From Chloroflexota bacterium (GTDB taxonomy: Bacteria > Chloroflexota > Dormibacteria > Dormibacterales > Dormibacteraceae): 7,575 bases of DNA. The DNA is taken from positions 9,203 to 16,777 of the forward strand of contig VBJR01000078.1 in assembly GCA_005880175.1 (NCBI GenBank), written 5' to 3'. Below are positions 1 to 5,706 of this stretch, in pieces. The stretch's first letter is position 1. Each line of letters starts with the position of its first letter. A program made the translations under genes and the position numbers. The notes under the pieces were generated by a model that saw only the letters and a program-made list of their open reading frames with translations, was not told where the DNA came from and made no database searches.

Positions 1-1
1 C

Positions 2-484
2 CTCCTGGCCGTCCGCCTGGCCGCGGACCTGCGCAGCCCGCTCTGGTGGCTGGCGGCCGACGCCCTCTGGTGGCGGCTCGGGGTGCTGACGCTGGCCAGG
101 GCCGCCCGCCTGGGCGTGCCGCTGGCGCTGTTCGGCGCGGTGCTCTCGGCCATGGCCAGCGGCCAGCCCCTGCTGGCGCCCGGGTTCGCCCTCATGGCCG
201 TGACGCTGGCATGGATGATCTCGGCGCTCGGCCTCGCCTCGTACACGATCCTGCCCGCCGCCAGCGACCTCCGGGTCGCCCAGATGCTCCGGGTGTTCGC
301 GCTCTACGCCGCGCTGGTGCCGGTCGGCGTGGCGGCCGTGCCCGGGATCGTGACCCAGAACCTGCCGCTCGTGCTGGCGGGCGGGACGCTGATGCTGGCC
401 GCGGAGACGATCCTGCTGATCACGTTCGCGGCCGTGCGGCTGGAGGGCAACGGCCTCGCGTTCGCTCGCGAGGAGCGGCAGTGA
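2..484 (+). CDS. Partial multi-pass membrane protein, unknown function (3' end)
   Basis: An open frame enters from the left edge and ends at TGA 482-484, giving about 160 residues. The upstream part lies outside the window, and the frame stays open and protein-like back to base 2, so the GTG at 83 is probably internal. About four hydrophobic segments are visible, beginning LGVPLALFGAVLSAM, FALMAVTLAWMISALGL, MLRVFALYAALVPVGV and LVLAGGTLMLAAETILL, followed by a short charged tail ending in REERQ. The protein is therefore an integral membrane protein. I cannot assign a family: no nucleotide-binding, catalytic or transporter signature is seen. Its stop lies 7 bp from the stop of the convergent response regulator. 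Confidence 0.75.
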   Translation, partial: LLAVRLAADLRSPLWWLAADALWWRLGVLTLARAARLGVPLALFGAVLSAMASGQPLLAPGFALMAVTLAWMISALGLASYTILPAASDLRVAQMLRVFALYAALVPVGVAAVPGIVTQNLPLVLAGGTLMLAAETILLITFAAVRLEGNGLAFAREERQ

Positions 485-491
485 CGCGCCG

Positions 492-902
492 TCAGGTGCC
501 GCGCAGCTCCAGGCTCACGAACCGGCGGACGACGCCGGTCAGCTCGGCCGGCGTGACGTGCGTCTTGACCAGCCAGTCCAGCGCCCCGAGACCACGGCCC
601 TCGGCGACCAGGCGCGGCTCGTCGAACGCCGACAGCACCACCACCGCCTGCGTGCTCGTCCGCTCGTCCGCCCGCAGGGCCCGCAGGACGGCCGGACCGT
701 CGAGACGCGGCAGCCGGTAGTCGAGCAGGACGAGCTCCGGCCCCATCTCCCGGATCAGCCTGAGCGCCGTCTCGCCGTCGCCCGCCACCAGCACGCGATA
801 CCCGTCCATCTCGAGGCGCACCCGGTACATCTCGGACACCGACGGATCGTCCTCGACCAGGAGGACGTGGACCTTCCCCGTGACGGCGCTGCCACCGCTC
901 AT
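492..902 (-). CDS. Single-domain CheY-like response regulator
   Basis: This 136-residue protein is one receiver (REC) domain and nothing else. The standard pieces are present: acidic pair D18-D19 in LLVEDDPSV, phospho-acceptor D61 in LVLLDYRLPRLDG, S91 in VVVLSAF and K113 in DWLVKTHVTP. It should therefore take a phosphoryl group from a histidine kinase and act by protein contact, as there is no DNA-binding or enzymatic output domain. The start chosen is ATG at 902, because GGGAAGG (912-918 on the complementary strand) lies 9 nt ahead of it. A GTG at 908 would leave only 3 nt. No histidine kinase is in the window, so it is an orphan here. It lies downstream of the Pnkp-like gene on the same strand but appears to have its own promoter. 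Family assignment is secure; the pathway is unknown. Confidence 0.93.
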   Translation of the reverse strand: MSGGSAVTGKVHVLLVEDDPSVSEMYRVRLEMDGYRVLVAGDGETALRLIREMGPELVLLDYRLPRLDGPAVLRALRADERTSTQAVVVLSAFDEPRLVAEGRGLGALDWLVKTHVTPAELTGVVRRFVSLELRGT

Positions 903-911
903 CCACACTGA

Positions 912-918
912 CCTTCCC
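912..918 (-). promoter_or_regulatory. Ribosome binding site of the response regulator
   Basis: GGGAAGG on the minus strand lies 9 nt before the ATG at 902 and only 3 nt before the alternative GTG at 908. This decides the start in favour of the ATG. It is the clearest Shine-Dalgarno sequence in the window, where most other starts are leaderless-like or coupled to an upstream stop. Confidence 0.6.
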
Positions 919-971
919 GTTCGCCCCTGCCCCCGAGTCCAAAACGGGGCGCATCGCGAAACGTTGCGTCA

Positions 972-1000
972 ACTGTAGGGCCGCGATTCGCCCACGGCAA
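972..1000 (-). promoter_or_regulatory. Sigma70-like promoter of the response regulator
   Basis: Reading the minus strand, TTGCCG (995-1000) and TACAGT (972-977) are separated by exactly 17 bp. Each box matches four of six consensus bases of TTGACA / TATAAT. Transcription would start near 965 and give a leader of about 60 nt before the ATG at 902. The -10 box overlaps an interrupted palindrome GTTG-CGT-CAAC (963-973), a possible operator. The interval between Pnkp and the regulator is visibly richer in A and T than the flanking genes, as expected of a promoter. No experimental support is available. Confidence 0.5.
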
Positions 1001-1001
1001 G

Positions 1002-1015
1002 CGCTTTCGGGAGCG
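1002..1015 (-). other. Short stem-loop after the Pnkp-like gene
   Basis: CGCT-TTCGGG-AGCG forms a 4-bp stem with a 6-nt loop, 6 bp after the Pnkp-like stop codon. There is no U tract, so it is a weak candidate for transcription termination or 3'-end stabilisation of the three-gene operon. It partly overlaps the 8-bp palindrome AAGCGCTT (999-1006). Confidence 0.2.
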
Positions 1016-1021
1016 TACTCA

Positions 1022-2101
1022 CTAGTAATCACCGGAGACCGAGACGAGCTCCCGCTCGGGGTACCGGAGGGCGGTGAGCTGACCCTCCACGTCGATGCCT
1101 GCGGTCCTTCCCACCCACCGCGGGCACGGCCCGGGCGCATGGCCGTGCACGACCAGGGCACGCCCGCGGTACGCCGCCGCCCAGCCCGGCTCAGCGCGCA
1201 GGCAGAACTCGGTCACGCGCGGCGAGTCGCGTCCCTGCAGGTCCGTCCGGATGCCGGCGTGGACCGCGACCAGGTCGCCGCGGGCCAGCACCAGGTGGCT
1301 GGGCAGCCCGCGCAGGAACCCGGCGTCTGGCTCCGGCAGCCGCTCGGCCAGCTCCTCGTCGCCGTCCCCCCGCACCGCCAGCGCGGCGCCGGCGGCCACC
1401 AGGCCGCTGACCACCTGGACCGCCGGCGCGTCCCCGAGGTCGCCCAGGAACACGGCGCGCCGGCCGGCCGGGTGGGCGCCGGCGGCCGGGTAGCCCAGCC
1501 GGTCGAGCAGCGCCGCCAGCGCCTCGACCCGGCCGCGCACCGGCCCGATCACGTCGAACGGGCCGCGGTCCCACCGGCGGTTGACCGGCAGCGGCACCCG
1601 GCGCACCTTCGCCGCGTCCACCTCCTCCGGCGACCGCAGCACGTGCACGGCCGCGAACCCCTCGTCGCGCAGGTCGGACAGCGACCGCGCGATCGCCGCG
1701 CGCTGGGTCTCGATCACCTTCGAGCCGACCGTGCGCCCGGAACGGGCCCGGTCGCGCTCGACGCACAGCGACCCGGGCAGGTCCAGGACGACGGCCACGA
1801 CGGCGCAGTCCCGCTCCCCGGCCAGCTCGAGGAGCGGGCGGCGGTCGCCGGGCCGGGCGTTCACCGCGTCCACGACCGTCAGCTTGCGGCGGCGCAGGCG
1901 CAGCGAGGCGATCAGGTGCAGGACCTCGAACGCGGCCGGCGTGGCCGACTGGTCGTCCTCGTCGTCGGCCACCAGCGCCCGGCACGCGTCGGAGGAAACC
2001 ACCTCGGTCGGCTTGAAGCGGGCGGCCGCGAACGTGCTCTTGCCGGCCCCGGCCGGGCCGATCAGCACCACGAGGCAGAGCTCGGGGATCTCGATCGTCA
2101 C
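1022..2101 (-). CDS. Pnkp-like polynucleotide kinase with degenerate phosphatase domain, no ligase domain
   Basis: This 359-residue protein resembles the first two domains of bacterial Pnkp, the RNA end-healing enzyme that works with Hen1. Residues 1-170 form a P-loop 5'-OH polynucleotide kinase: Walker A GPAGAGKST (15-23, K21/S22), SSD ending in D38, and the family-typical block RALVADDEDDQSAT (41-54). As I recall, K21, S22 and D38 are also the catalytic positions of Clostridium thermocellum Pnkp. Residues 182-359 match its calcineurin-like phosphatase, but the metal-site motifs are eroded: GDxHG is GPVRG (P187, R189), GDLVDRGP is GDLGDAPA, and GNHD is GDGD (245-248). H281 in VHAG and H321 in HGHAP remain. 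The protein stops at LTALRYPERELVSVSGDY, about where the ligase domain begins in full-length Pnkp. GTG 2101 was chosen because it overlaps the upstream stop (GTGA) and places the P-loop correctly. The kinase is probably active and the phosphatase probably inactive or altered. Confidence 0.85.
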   Translation of the reverse strand: MTIEIPELCLVVLIGPAGAGKSTFAAARFKPTEVVSSDACRALVADDEDDQSATPAAFEVLHLIASLRLRRRKLTVVDAVNARPGDRRPLLELAGERDCAVVAVVLDLPGSLCVERDRARSGRTVGSKVIETQRAAIARSLSDLRDEGFAAVHVLRSPEEVDAAKVRRVPLPVNRRWDRGPFDVIGPVRGRVEALAALLDRLGYPAAGAHPAGRRAVFLGDLGDAPAVQVVSGLVAAGAALAVRGDGDEELAERLPEPDAGFLRGLPSHLVLARGDLVAVHAGIRTDLQGRDSPRVTEFCLRAEPGWAAAYRGRALVVHGHAPGPCPRWVGRTAGIDVEGQLTALRYPERELVSVSGDY

Positions 2102-3015
2102 GGGACCCAGCTGGCCAGGCGCGCCTCGACCTCGGCCCGGCGGGGCGGGTCGGCGCCGGCCCGCTCGCACGTCAGCGCCGCCGTCGCCGAGGCGAAGCGC
2201 ATCACGGCCAGCCAGTCGGCGTCGGCGAGGCGGCCCAGCGCGGCCCGGCCGAGCGCGCGCCGCTCAACCAGCGCCACCAGCAGGCCGGCCATGTACGCGT
2301 CGCCGGCGCCGACCGTGTCCGCGACGCGGCAGGGGGGCGCCGGGCAGGCGACCGAGCGGCCGCCCAGCCGCAGCCGGCTGCCGGCCGGTCCGGCCGTCAC
2401 GATGACCGCGCCGTCCGTCTCCGGCTCCCCGCCCCAGGCCCGGAGGTCGGCCTCGCTGGCCTTCACCACGTCGGCGAGCCGGGCCGCCTCCGCGAGCGCG
2501 GCCCGGTACCCCGGCCAGTCGGCCACCACGCCCGGTCGCACGTTGGGGTCGAACGTGAGCAGCGGCCCGCCGGCGAGCGCCCGGGCCAGGCCGAGCACGG
2601 CCTCGCGCGACGGCTGGAGCGCCACGGCGAACGAGCCGAAGTGGACCGCCTCCAGGTCCGCGAACCGCTCGGCCGGCAGGTCCGCCGGCGCCAGCAGCGC
2701 CGTGGCGGTGCCGTCCAGCCGGAAGTCGTACGCCACCTCGCCGTCCGCCTCGGCGACGAACGCGAGCGGCGAGGGCTCGGCCCCGCGGGGCGCCAGGTGC
2801 GTCGCGACGTCGTTCCGGGCCAGGTGACCCGCCAGCAGCCGGCCGAAGAGGTCAGTCGAGAGCCGGCCCGCGAACGCCGCCGGGTGGCCCAGCCGGGCGA
2901 CGCCGACGGCCACGTTGGCCGGCGAGCCGCCGGGGTGGACGCGGAAGCCGTCGAGCCGGCCGTGCCGGGTCACCGGCGTGAAGTCCATCAGGCACTCGCC
3001 CACGCTCGCGATCAC
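2098..3015 (-). CDS. PfkB-family sugar kinase (fructokinase-like)
   Basis: This 305-residue cytoplasmic ribokinase-fold enzyme should phosphorylate a sugar or sugar-like substrate with ATP. The start IASVGECLMDFTP is typical of fructokinase-like members. The first PfkB signature region, GGSPANVAVGVARLG, lies at 29-43. DPNVRP is at 156-161, the KASEADL segment at 185-191, and the second signature DTVGAGDAYMAGLL begins at 233, with D239 as the catalytic base. Length is normal for the family. The GTG start at 3015 overlaps the TGA of the DUF998 gene (GTGA, 3012-3015), and its own TGA overlaps the GTG of the Pnkp-like gene (2098-2101). It is therefore the middle gene of a coupled trio. The substrate cannot be told from sequence alone: fructose, 2-keto-3-deoxygluconate or a nucleoside are all possible. 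Confidence 0.92.
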   Translation of the reverse strand: MIASVGECLMDFTPVTRHGRLDGFRVHPGGSPANVAVGVARLGHPAAFAGRLSTDLFGRLLAGHLARNDVATHLAPRGAEPSPLAFVAEADGEVAYDFRLDGTATALLAPADLPAERFADLEAVHFGSFAVALQPSREAVLGLARALAGGPLLTFDPNVRPGVVADWPGYRAALAEAARLADVVKASEADLRAWGGEPETDGAVIVTAGPAGSRLRLGGRSVACPAPPCRVADTVGAGDAYMAGLLVALVERRALGRAALGRLADADWLAVMRFASATAALTCERAGADPPRRAEVEARLASWVP

Positions 3016-3647
3016 GGCGCCGCCGTCCGCAGCAGCCCGGCGGCCACCGCCACCAGCCAGGCCAGGTTGACCCCGGTGAAGACGCGCTCCCACGCCCCGG
3101 CCGGCAGCCCGCCGTGGAGCAGGCCGGCCAGCCCGGCGGCCAGGAGCACGGCCGAGGCGGCGAACGTCACCATGGAGAGCGCCGCGTGGCGGGCCCAGCG
3201 CGGCTCGCCGCGCAGCCGGACGGCCACGAGCAGCGGCGCCAGCGCGAGCGCCAGGAACAGGACCAGGGCGACGGCGCGGTGCGGGACCGGGTGGGCCGGG
3301 TCGCGGCTGACGATCGCCACGCCCACCAGGGCGGCCCCGGCCAGGGCGACGAGGGCGGCGCCCGCCCGCGACCCGGGCCCGAGCGCGCGCCCCAGCGCCC
3401 AGGCGACGCCCACGTACGCCAGGCCGAGCGCCGCGAACGCGAGGTTCACGGCCAGCGCGAACGGCTGCCCGTGCTGGCCCAGGTGGCTGAGCGTGGTGCG
3501 GACCGGGTCGTACCCGGGGCTGAGCCAGCCCGCCAGCAGCAGCCCCGCGGCCGCGACCGGCGGGCACGCCACGCCGGCCCACGCCGCGAGGCGGGCGGCG
3601 GCGGCCCCGCGGCCGCCGTGGTATGGGTTCGCCAGTGACCGGGCCAT
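3012..3647 (-). CDS. DUF998-like six-helix membrane protein
   Basis: This 211-residue protein has about six hydrophobic helices, roughly at residues 20-42, 60-85, 95-113, 128-146, 155-177 and 190-207. The motif GYDPVRTTLSHLGQHGQP after the first helix and the overall length resemble the DUF998 family of integral membrane proteins, whose function is unknown. ATG 3647 is preferred: it leaves a short, partly basic cytoplasmic N terminus before helix 1, and a -10-like CAGAAT lies 8 nt upstream, suggesting a leaderless transcript. The open frame extends further upstream, but that part is the antisense of the acVLRF1 gene. It is the first gene of the operon DUF998-PfkB-Pnkp and shares its stop (3012-3014) with the PfkB start. 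No functional link to the other two genes is known to me. Confidence 0.8.
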   Translation of the reverse strand: MARSLANPYHGGRGAAAARLAAWAGVACPPVAAAGLLLAGWLSPGYDPVRTTLSHLGQHGQPFALAVNLAFAALGLAYVGVAWALGRALGPGSRAGAALVALAGAALVGVAIVSRDPAHPVPHRAVALVLFLALALAPLLVAVRLRGEPRWARHAALSMVTFAASAVLLAAGLAGLLHGGLPAGAWERVFTGVNLAWLVAVAAGLLRTAAP

Positions 3648-3648
3648 C

Positions 3649-3667
3649 CCGCTCGATTCTGCCGTGA
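3649..3667. promoter_or_regulatory. Putative bidirectional leaderless promoter between DUF998 and acVLRF1
   Basis: The two divergent genes are separated by about 22 bp. In that gap the plus strand reads GATTCT (3655-3660), and the minus strand reads CAGAAT across 3661-3656. Each has A at the second and T at the sixth position of a TANNNT -10 box, so the elements overlap almost completely in opposite directions. Start sites 7 nt downstream of each box would be about 3667 (plus) and 3649 (minus), 18 bp apart and within 3 nt of the GTG 3670 and ATG 3647 starts. No convincing -35 is visible on either side. Confidence 0.4.
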
Positions 3668-3669
3668 CG

Positions 3670-4332
3670 GTGCACCGGCCGGCCGCCGGCGGCGGGCGCT
3701 GGATCGACGTGGCGCCCGAGCGCCTGGCCCGCTGGCTGGCCGAGTTCGACGCCCGCCACGGCGTCACGCGCTCCGTCTACACGCCCGAGCTGGCCCGGTT
3801 CGAGGCGGCGGACGGCGCCGTCGCCGAGTGCCACCCGCCGTTCCCGCCCCTGCCCGAGGCCGGCGAGCACCCGGGCGTCGTGCCGGACCCGCTCCTCGCC
3901 CACGCCTGCCGGGAGCGGGTGGTCGGCGTCCTGCTGGTGCGGCTGGGCGGCCACGCGGCCGGCGTGTTCGAGGGCGACCGGCTGGTGGCCGCGCGCGTCG
4001 GGTCCCGGCTCGTCCACGGCCGGCACTCGGCGGGCGGGTGGTCCCAGCAGCGGTTCGCCCGCCGCCGCGCCGGCCAGGCCCGGGTCGCCGCCCGCGCGGC
4101 CGCCGACGACGCCGCGCGTCTGCTGGTCCCGGCGCTGCCCGGCCTGGAGGCGGTGGTGCTGGGCGGCGACCGGCGGGCCGTCGAGCCGGTGCGCGCGGAC
4201 CCGCGGCTGGCCGGCGTGTTCGCCCTGGCGGTGGACCGCTTCGTGGCCACGCGCGAGCCCCGGCGGGCGGTGCTCGAGCAGGCGGCGGCGCAGTTCCTCG
4301 CGGTGCGCGTGCGGCTGATCATCGCCTGGTGA
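3670..4332 (+). CDS. acVLRF1-type (Vms1/ANKZF1-like) peptidyl-tRNA hydrolase, ribosome rescue
   Basis: This 220-residue protein has the hallmarks of the actinobacterial/chloroflexal VLRF1 release factors, which release nascent chains from stalled ribosomes by attacking peptidyl-tRNA. The N-terminal region RWIDVAPERLARWLAEFDARHG and the strand-rich core VVGVLLVRLGGHAAGVFEG (84-102) lead into the catalytic loop GRHSAGGWSQQRFARRR (about 117-133). There G122-G123 and Q126/Q127 stand for the GGQ-like motif of release factors, followed by the basic RRR. Helices of an eRF1 domain-2-like fold follow. Unlike eukaryotic Vms1 it has no zinc finger, ankyrin or p97-binding part, as expected for bacterial members. 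There is no clear ribosome binding site. GTG 3670 fits the proposed -10 best; GTG 3664 is an in-frame alternative. It is divergent from the DUF998-PfkB-Pnkp operon, and dyads follow its stop. Confidence 0.85.
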   Translation: MHRPAAGGGRWIDVAPERLARWLAEFDARHGVTRSVYTPELARFEAADGAVAECHPPFPPLPEAGEHPGVVPDPLLAHACRERVVGVLLVRLGGHAAGVFEGDRLVAARVGSRLVHGRHSAGGWSQQRFARRRAGQARVAARAAADDAARLLVPALPGLEAVVLGGDRRAVEPVRADPRLAGVFALAVDRFVATREPRRAVLEQAAAQFLAVRVRLIIAW

Positions 4333-4338
4333 GCCGGA

Positions 4339-4352
4339 CCGGGCGCGCCCGG
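4339..4352. repeat. 14-bp perfect palindrome after acVLRF1
   Basis: CCGGGCGCGCCCGG lies 6 bp after the acVLRF1 stop codon. As RNA it could form a 5-bp stem with a CGCG loop. No T tract follows. It may help end the transcript, but in DNA this rich in G and C a palindrome of this length has modest weight. Confidence 0.35.
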
Positions 4353-4387
4353 CCGCCGTTCGTGCGAGGCATCCAGGTTGGGCCCCC

Positions 4388-4405
4388 GGCCGCTCCGGAG
4401 CGGCC
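4388..4405. terminator. 18-bp perfect palindrome, possible terminator or narK operator
   Basis: GGCCGCTCCGGAGCGGCC is a perfect 18-bp palindrome, able to fold as a 7-bp stem with a CCGG tetraloop. It lies 56 bp after the acVLRF1 stop and about 60 bp ahead of the narK -10 element. It has no U tract, so it would be an atypical intrinsic terminator for acVLRF1. Its position equally suits binding of a dimeric regulator upstream of narK. A smaller dyad, CCCGA-TT-TCGGG (4418-4429), lies between it and the promoter. Confidence 0.4.
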
Positions 4406-4463
4406 AAGGCAGACCCACCCGATTTCGGGCGGTCGATCGGATGTGGCGCGCCCCGGCCATCCC

Positions 4464-4469
4464 TACGCT
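4464..4469 (+). promoter_or_regulatory. -10 element of a leaderless narK promoter
   Basis: TACGCT matches TANNNT and ends 7 nt before the ATG at 4477, which places the transcription start on or within a base of the start codon. No Shine-Dalgarno sequence precedes that ATG and no good -35 is seen 16-18 bp upstream. The pattern is that of the leaderless mRNAs common in Actinomycetota and supports ATG 4477 over the in-frame ATG at 4441. Confidence 0.5.
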
Positions 4470-4476
4470 CCGCCGC

Positions 4477-5705
4477 ATGCGACGCCACTGGATCACGAAC
4501 TGGGACCCCGACGACGAGGCGATGTGGGCGCGGGAGGGCCGCTCGATCGCCCGGCGCAACCTGGTCTTCTCGATCTTCGCGGAGTTCCTCGGCTTCAGCG
4601 TCTGGCAGCTGTGGAGCGTGGTCGCCGCCCAGCTCGGCCACGCCGGCTTCCCGTACACGCTCGGCCAGCTGTTCTGGCTGGTGTCGGTCCCCGGCCTCGT
4701 CGGGGCGACCCTGCGCTTCCCCTACGGCTTCGCGGTGCCGCTGTTCGGCGGCCGCAACTGGACGGTCGTCAGCGCCGGCCTGCTGCTCGTCCCGACCGTC
4801 CTGCTGTCCGTGCTGGTGCAGCGCCCGGCGACCCCGTTCTGGGTCATGCTGCTCGTCGCGGGCACGGCCGGCTTCGGGGGCGGCAACTTCGCCTCCAGCA
4901 TGTCCAATATCAGCTTCTTCTACCCGGACCGGACCAAGGGCTGGGCGCTGGGTCTGAACGCGGCCGGCGGCAACATCGGCGTGGCGGTCGTGCAGTTCGT
5001 GGTCCCGGCCGTCGTGGGCCTCGGCGTGCTCGGCCTGAACGCGAAGGCCGCGCGCCACGTGGCCCTGCAGAATGCCGGCCTGATCTGGGTGCCGCTCGTG
5101 GTCGTGGCGGCGCTGTCCGCCTTCCTCTTCATGGACAACCTGGCCGTGGCGCGGGCCAGCCTCCGCGAGCAGGCGGTGATCCTGCGCCGCAAGCACACGT
5201 GGGTGATGAGCTGGCTGTACATCGGCACGTTCGGCTCGTTCATCGGGTACTCGGCGGCGATGCCGCTCCTGATGCGGACCGCGTTCCCGACCGTGAACTC
5301 TGCCGAGTTCGTGTTCCTGGGCCCACTGGTGGGCTCGGTCGCCCGCCCGCTGGGCTGATCGCCACGCTGCGGGGCGGCGGGTTCGCGCCGTTCCTCGCCG
5401 CGTTCCTGGTCCTGTTCGTCTGCTCCGGGATCGGCAATGGCTCGGCGTTCCGGATGATCCCGGCCCTCTTCGACCGCAGGGAGGCGGCGTCGGTGCTGGC
5501 GTTCAGCTCCGCCATCGCCGCGTACGGGAGCTTCTTCATCCCGCAGGGGTACAGCCTGTCGCTGGCGCGCACCGGCGGCTACACGGGCGCGCTGGTCGCG
5601 TTCGTGGCCTTCTACCTGACGTGCCTCGGGGCGACGTGGTGGTTCCACCTCCGCCAGCGGAGCCCGGAGCGGGCGCCGGCCCGGGCGGCGTCGGAGGCGG
5701 TGTAG
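4477..5705 (+). pseudogene. narK: NarK-type nitrate/nitrite transporter, interrupted by internal deletion and frameshift
   Basis: This is a major-facilitator nitrate/nitrite porter of the NNP family in the cytoplasmic membrane. The N terminus (HWITNWDPDDEAMW, then RRNLVFSIFAEFLGFSVW) is typical of the family. R80 in LRFPYGFAVPLFGGRNW corresponds to one nitrate-binding arginine, and the first NNP signature GGGNFASSMSNISFFYP is at 134-150. R290 in SVARPLG should be the second nitrate-binding arginine. The frame then stops at TGA 5356-5358 after 293 residues. Homology resumes one frame over at about 5352 with GLIATLRGGGF, continues through the second NNP signature GIGNGSAFRMIP and the last helices, and ends at TAG 5703-5705. 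Against my memory of E. coli NarK about 24 residues are missing at the junction: the loop GG-x-x-x-DR-x-GG-x-R-V-T and most of the next helix. The lost length must be 3n+1 nt, perhaps about 76. The cause may be a true pseudogene or a sequence or assembly error. The stop is 1 bp from the hemD stop. Confidence 0.85.
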
Positions 5706-5706
5706 G

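Noticed and set aside
83..85. GTG 83 as the true start of the first membrane protein.
   Set aside because: The frame is open and protein-like from base 2 (LLAVRLAADLRSPLWWLAADALWW), so the gene most likely starts outside the window.
1139..2827. Long plus-strand open frame opposite the Pnkp-like and PfkB genes.
   Set aside because: Low-complexity composition with no domain signature, while the opposite strand encodes two clear enzyme families across the same bases.
2098..5196. Very long minus-strand open frame of about 1030 codons covering narK, acVLRF1 and the PfkB gene.
   Set aside because: Only its last 305 codons are protein-like (PfkB). The rest is antisense to recognisable genes, rich in Arg, Pro, Gly, Ala and His, a usual by-product of very GC-rich coding DNA.
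5336..5372. Programmed ribosomal frameshift joining the two parts of narK.
   Set aside because: No slippery heptamer is seen, and a shift would still give a protein lacking a conserved loop and most of a helix. A deletion or an assembly fault explains the data better.
5466..5500. Short loop after GNGSAFRMIPALFD in narK as a second deletion.
   Set aside because: The loop is shorter than in E. coli NarK, but it stays in frame and this loop varies in length among NarK proteins, so it is probably natural.
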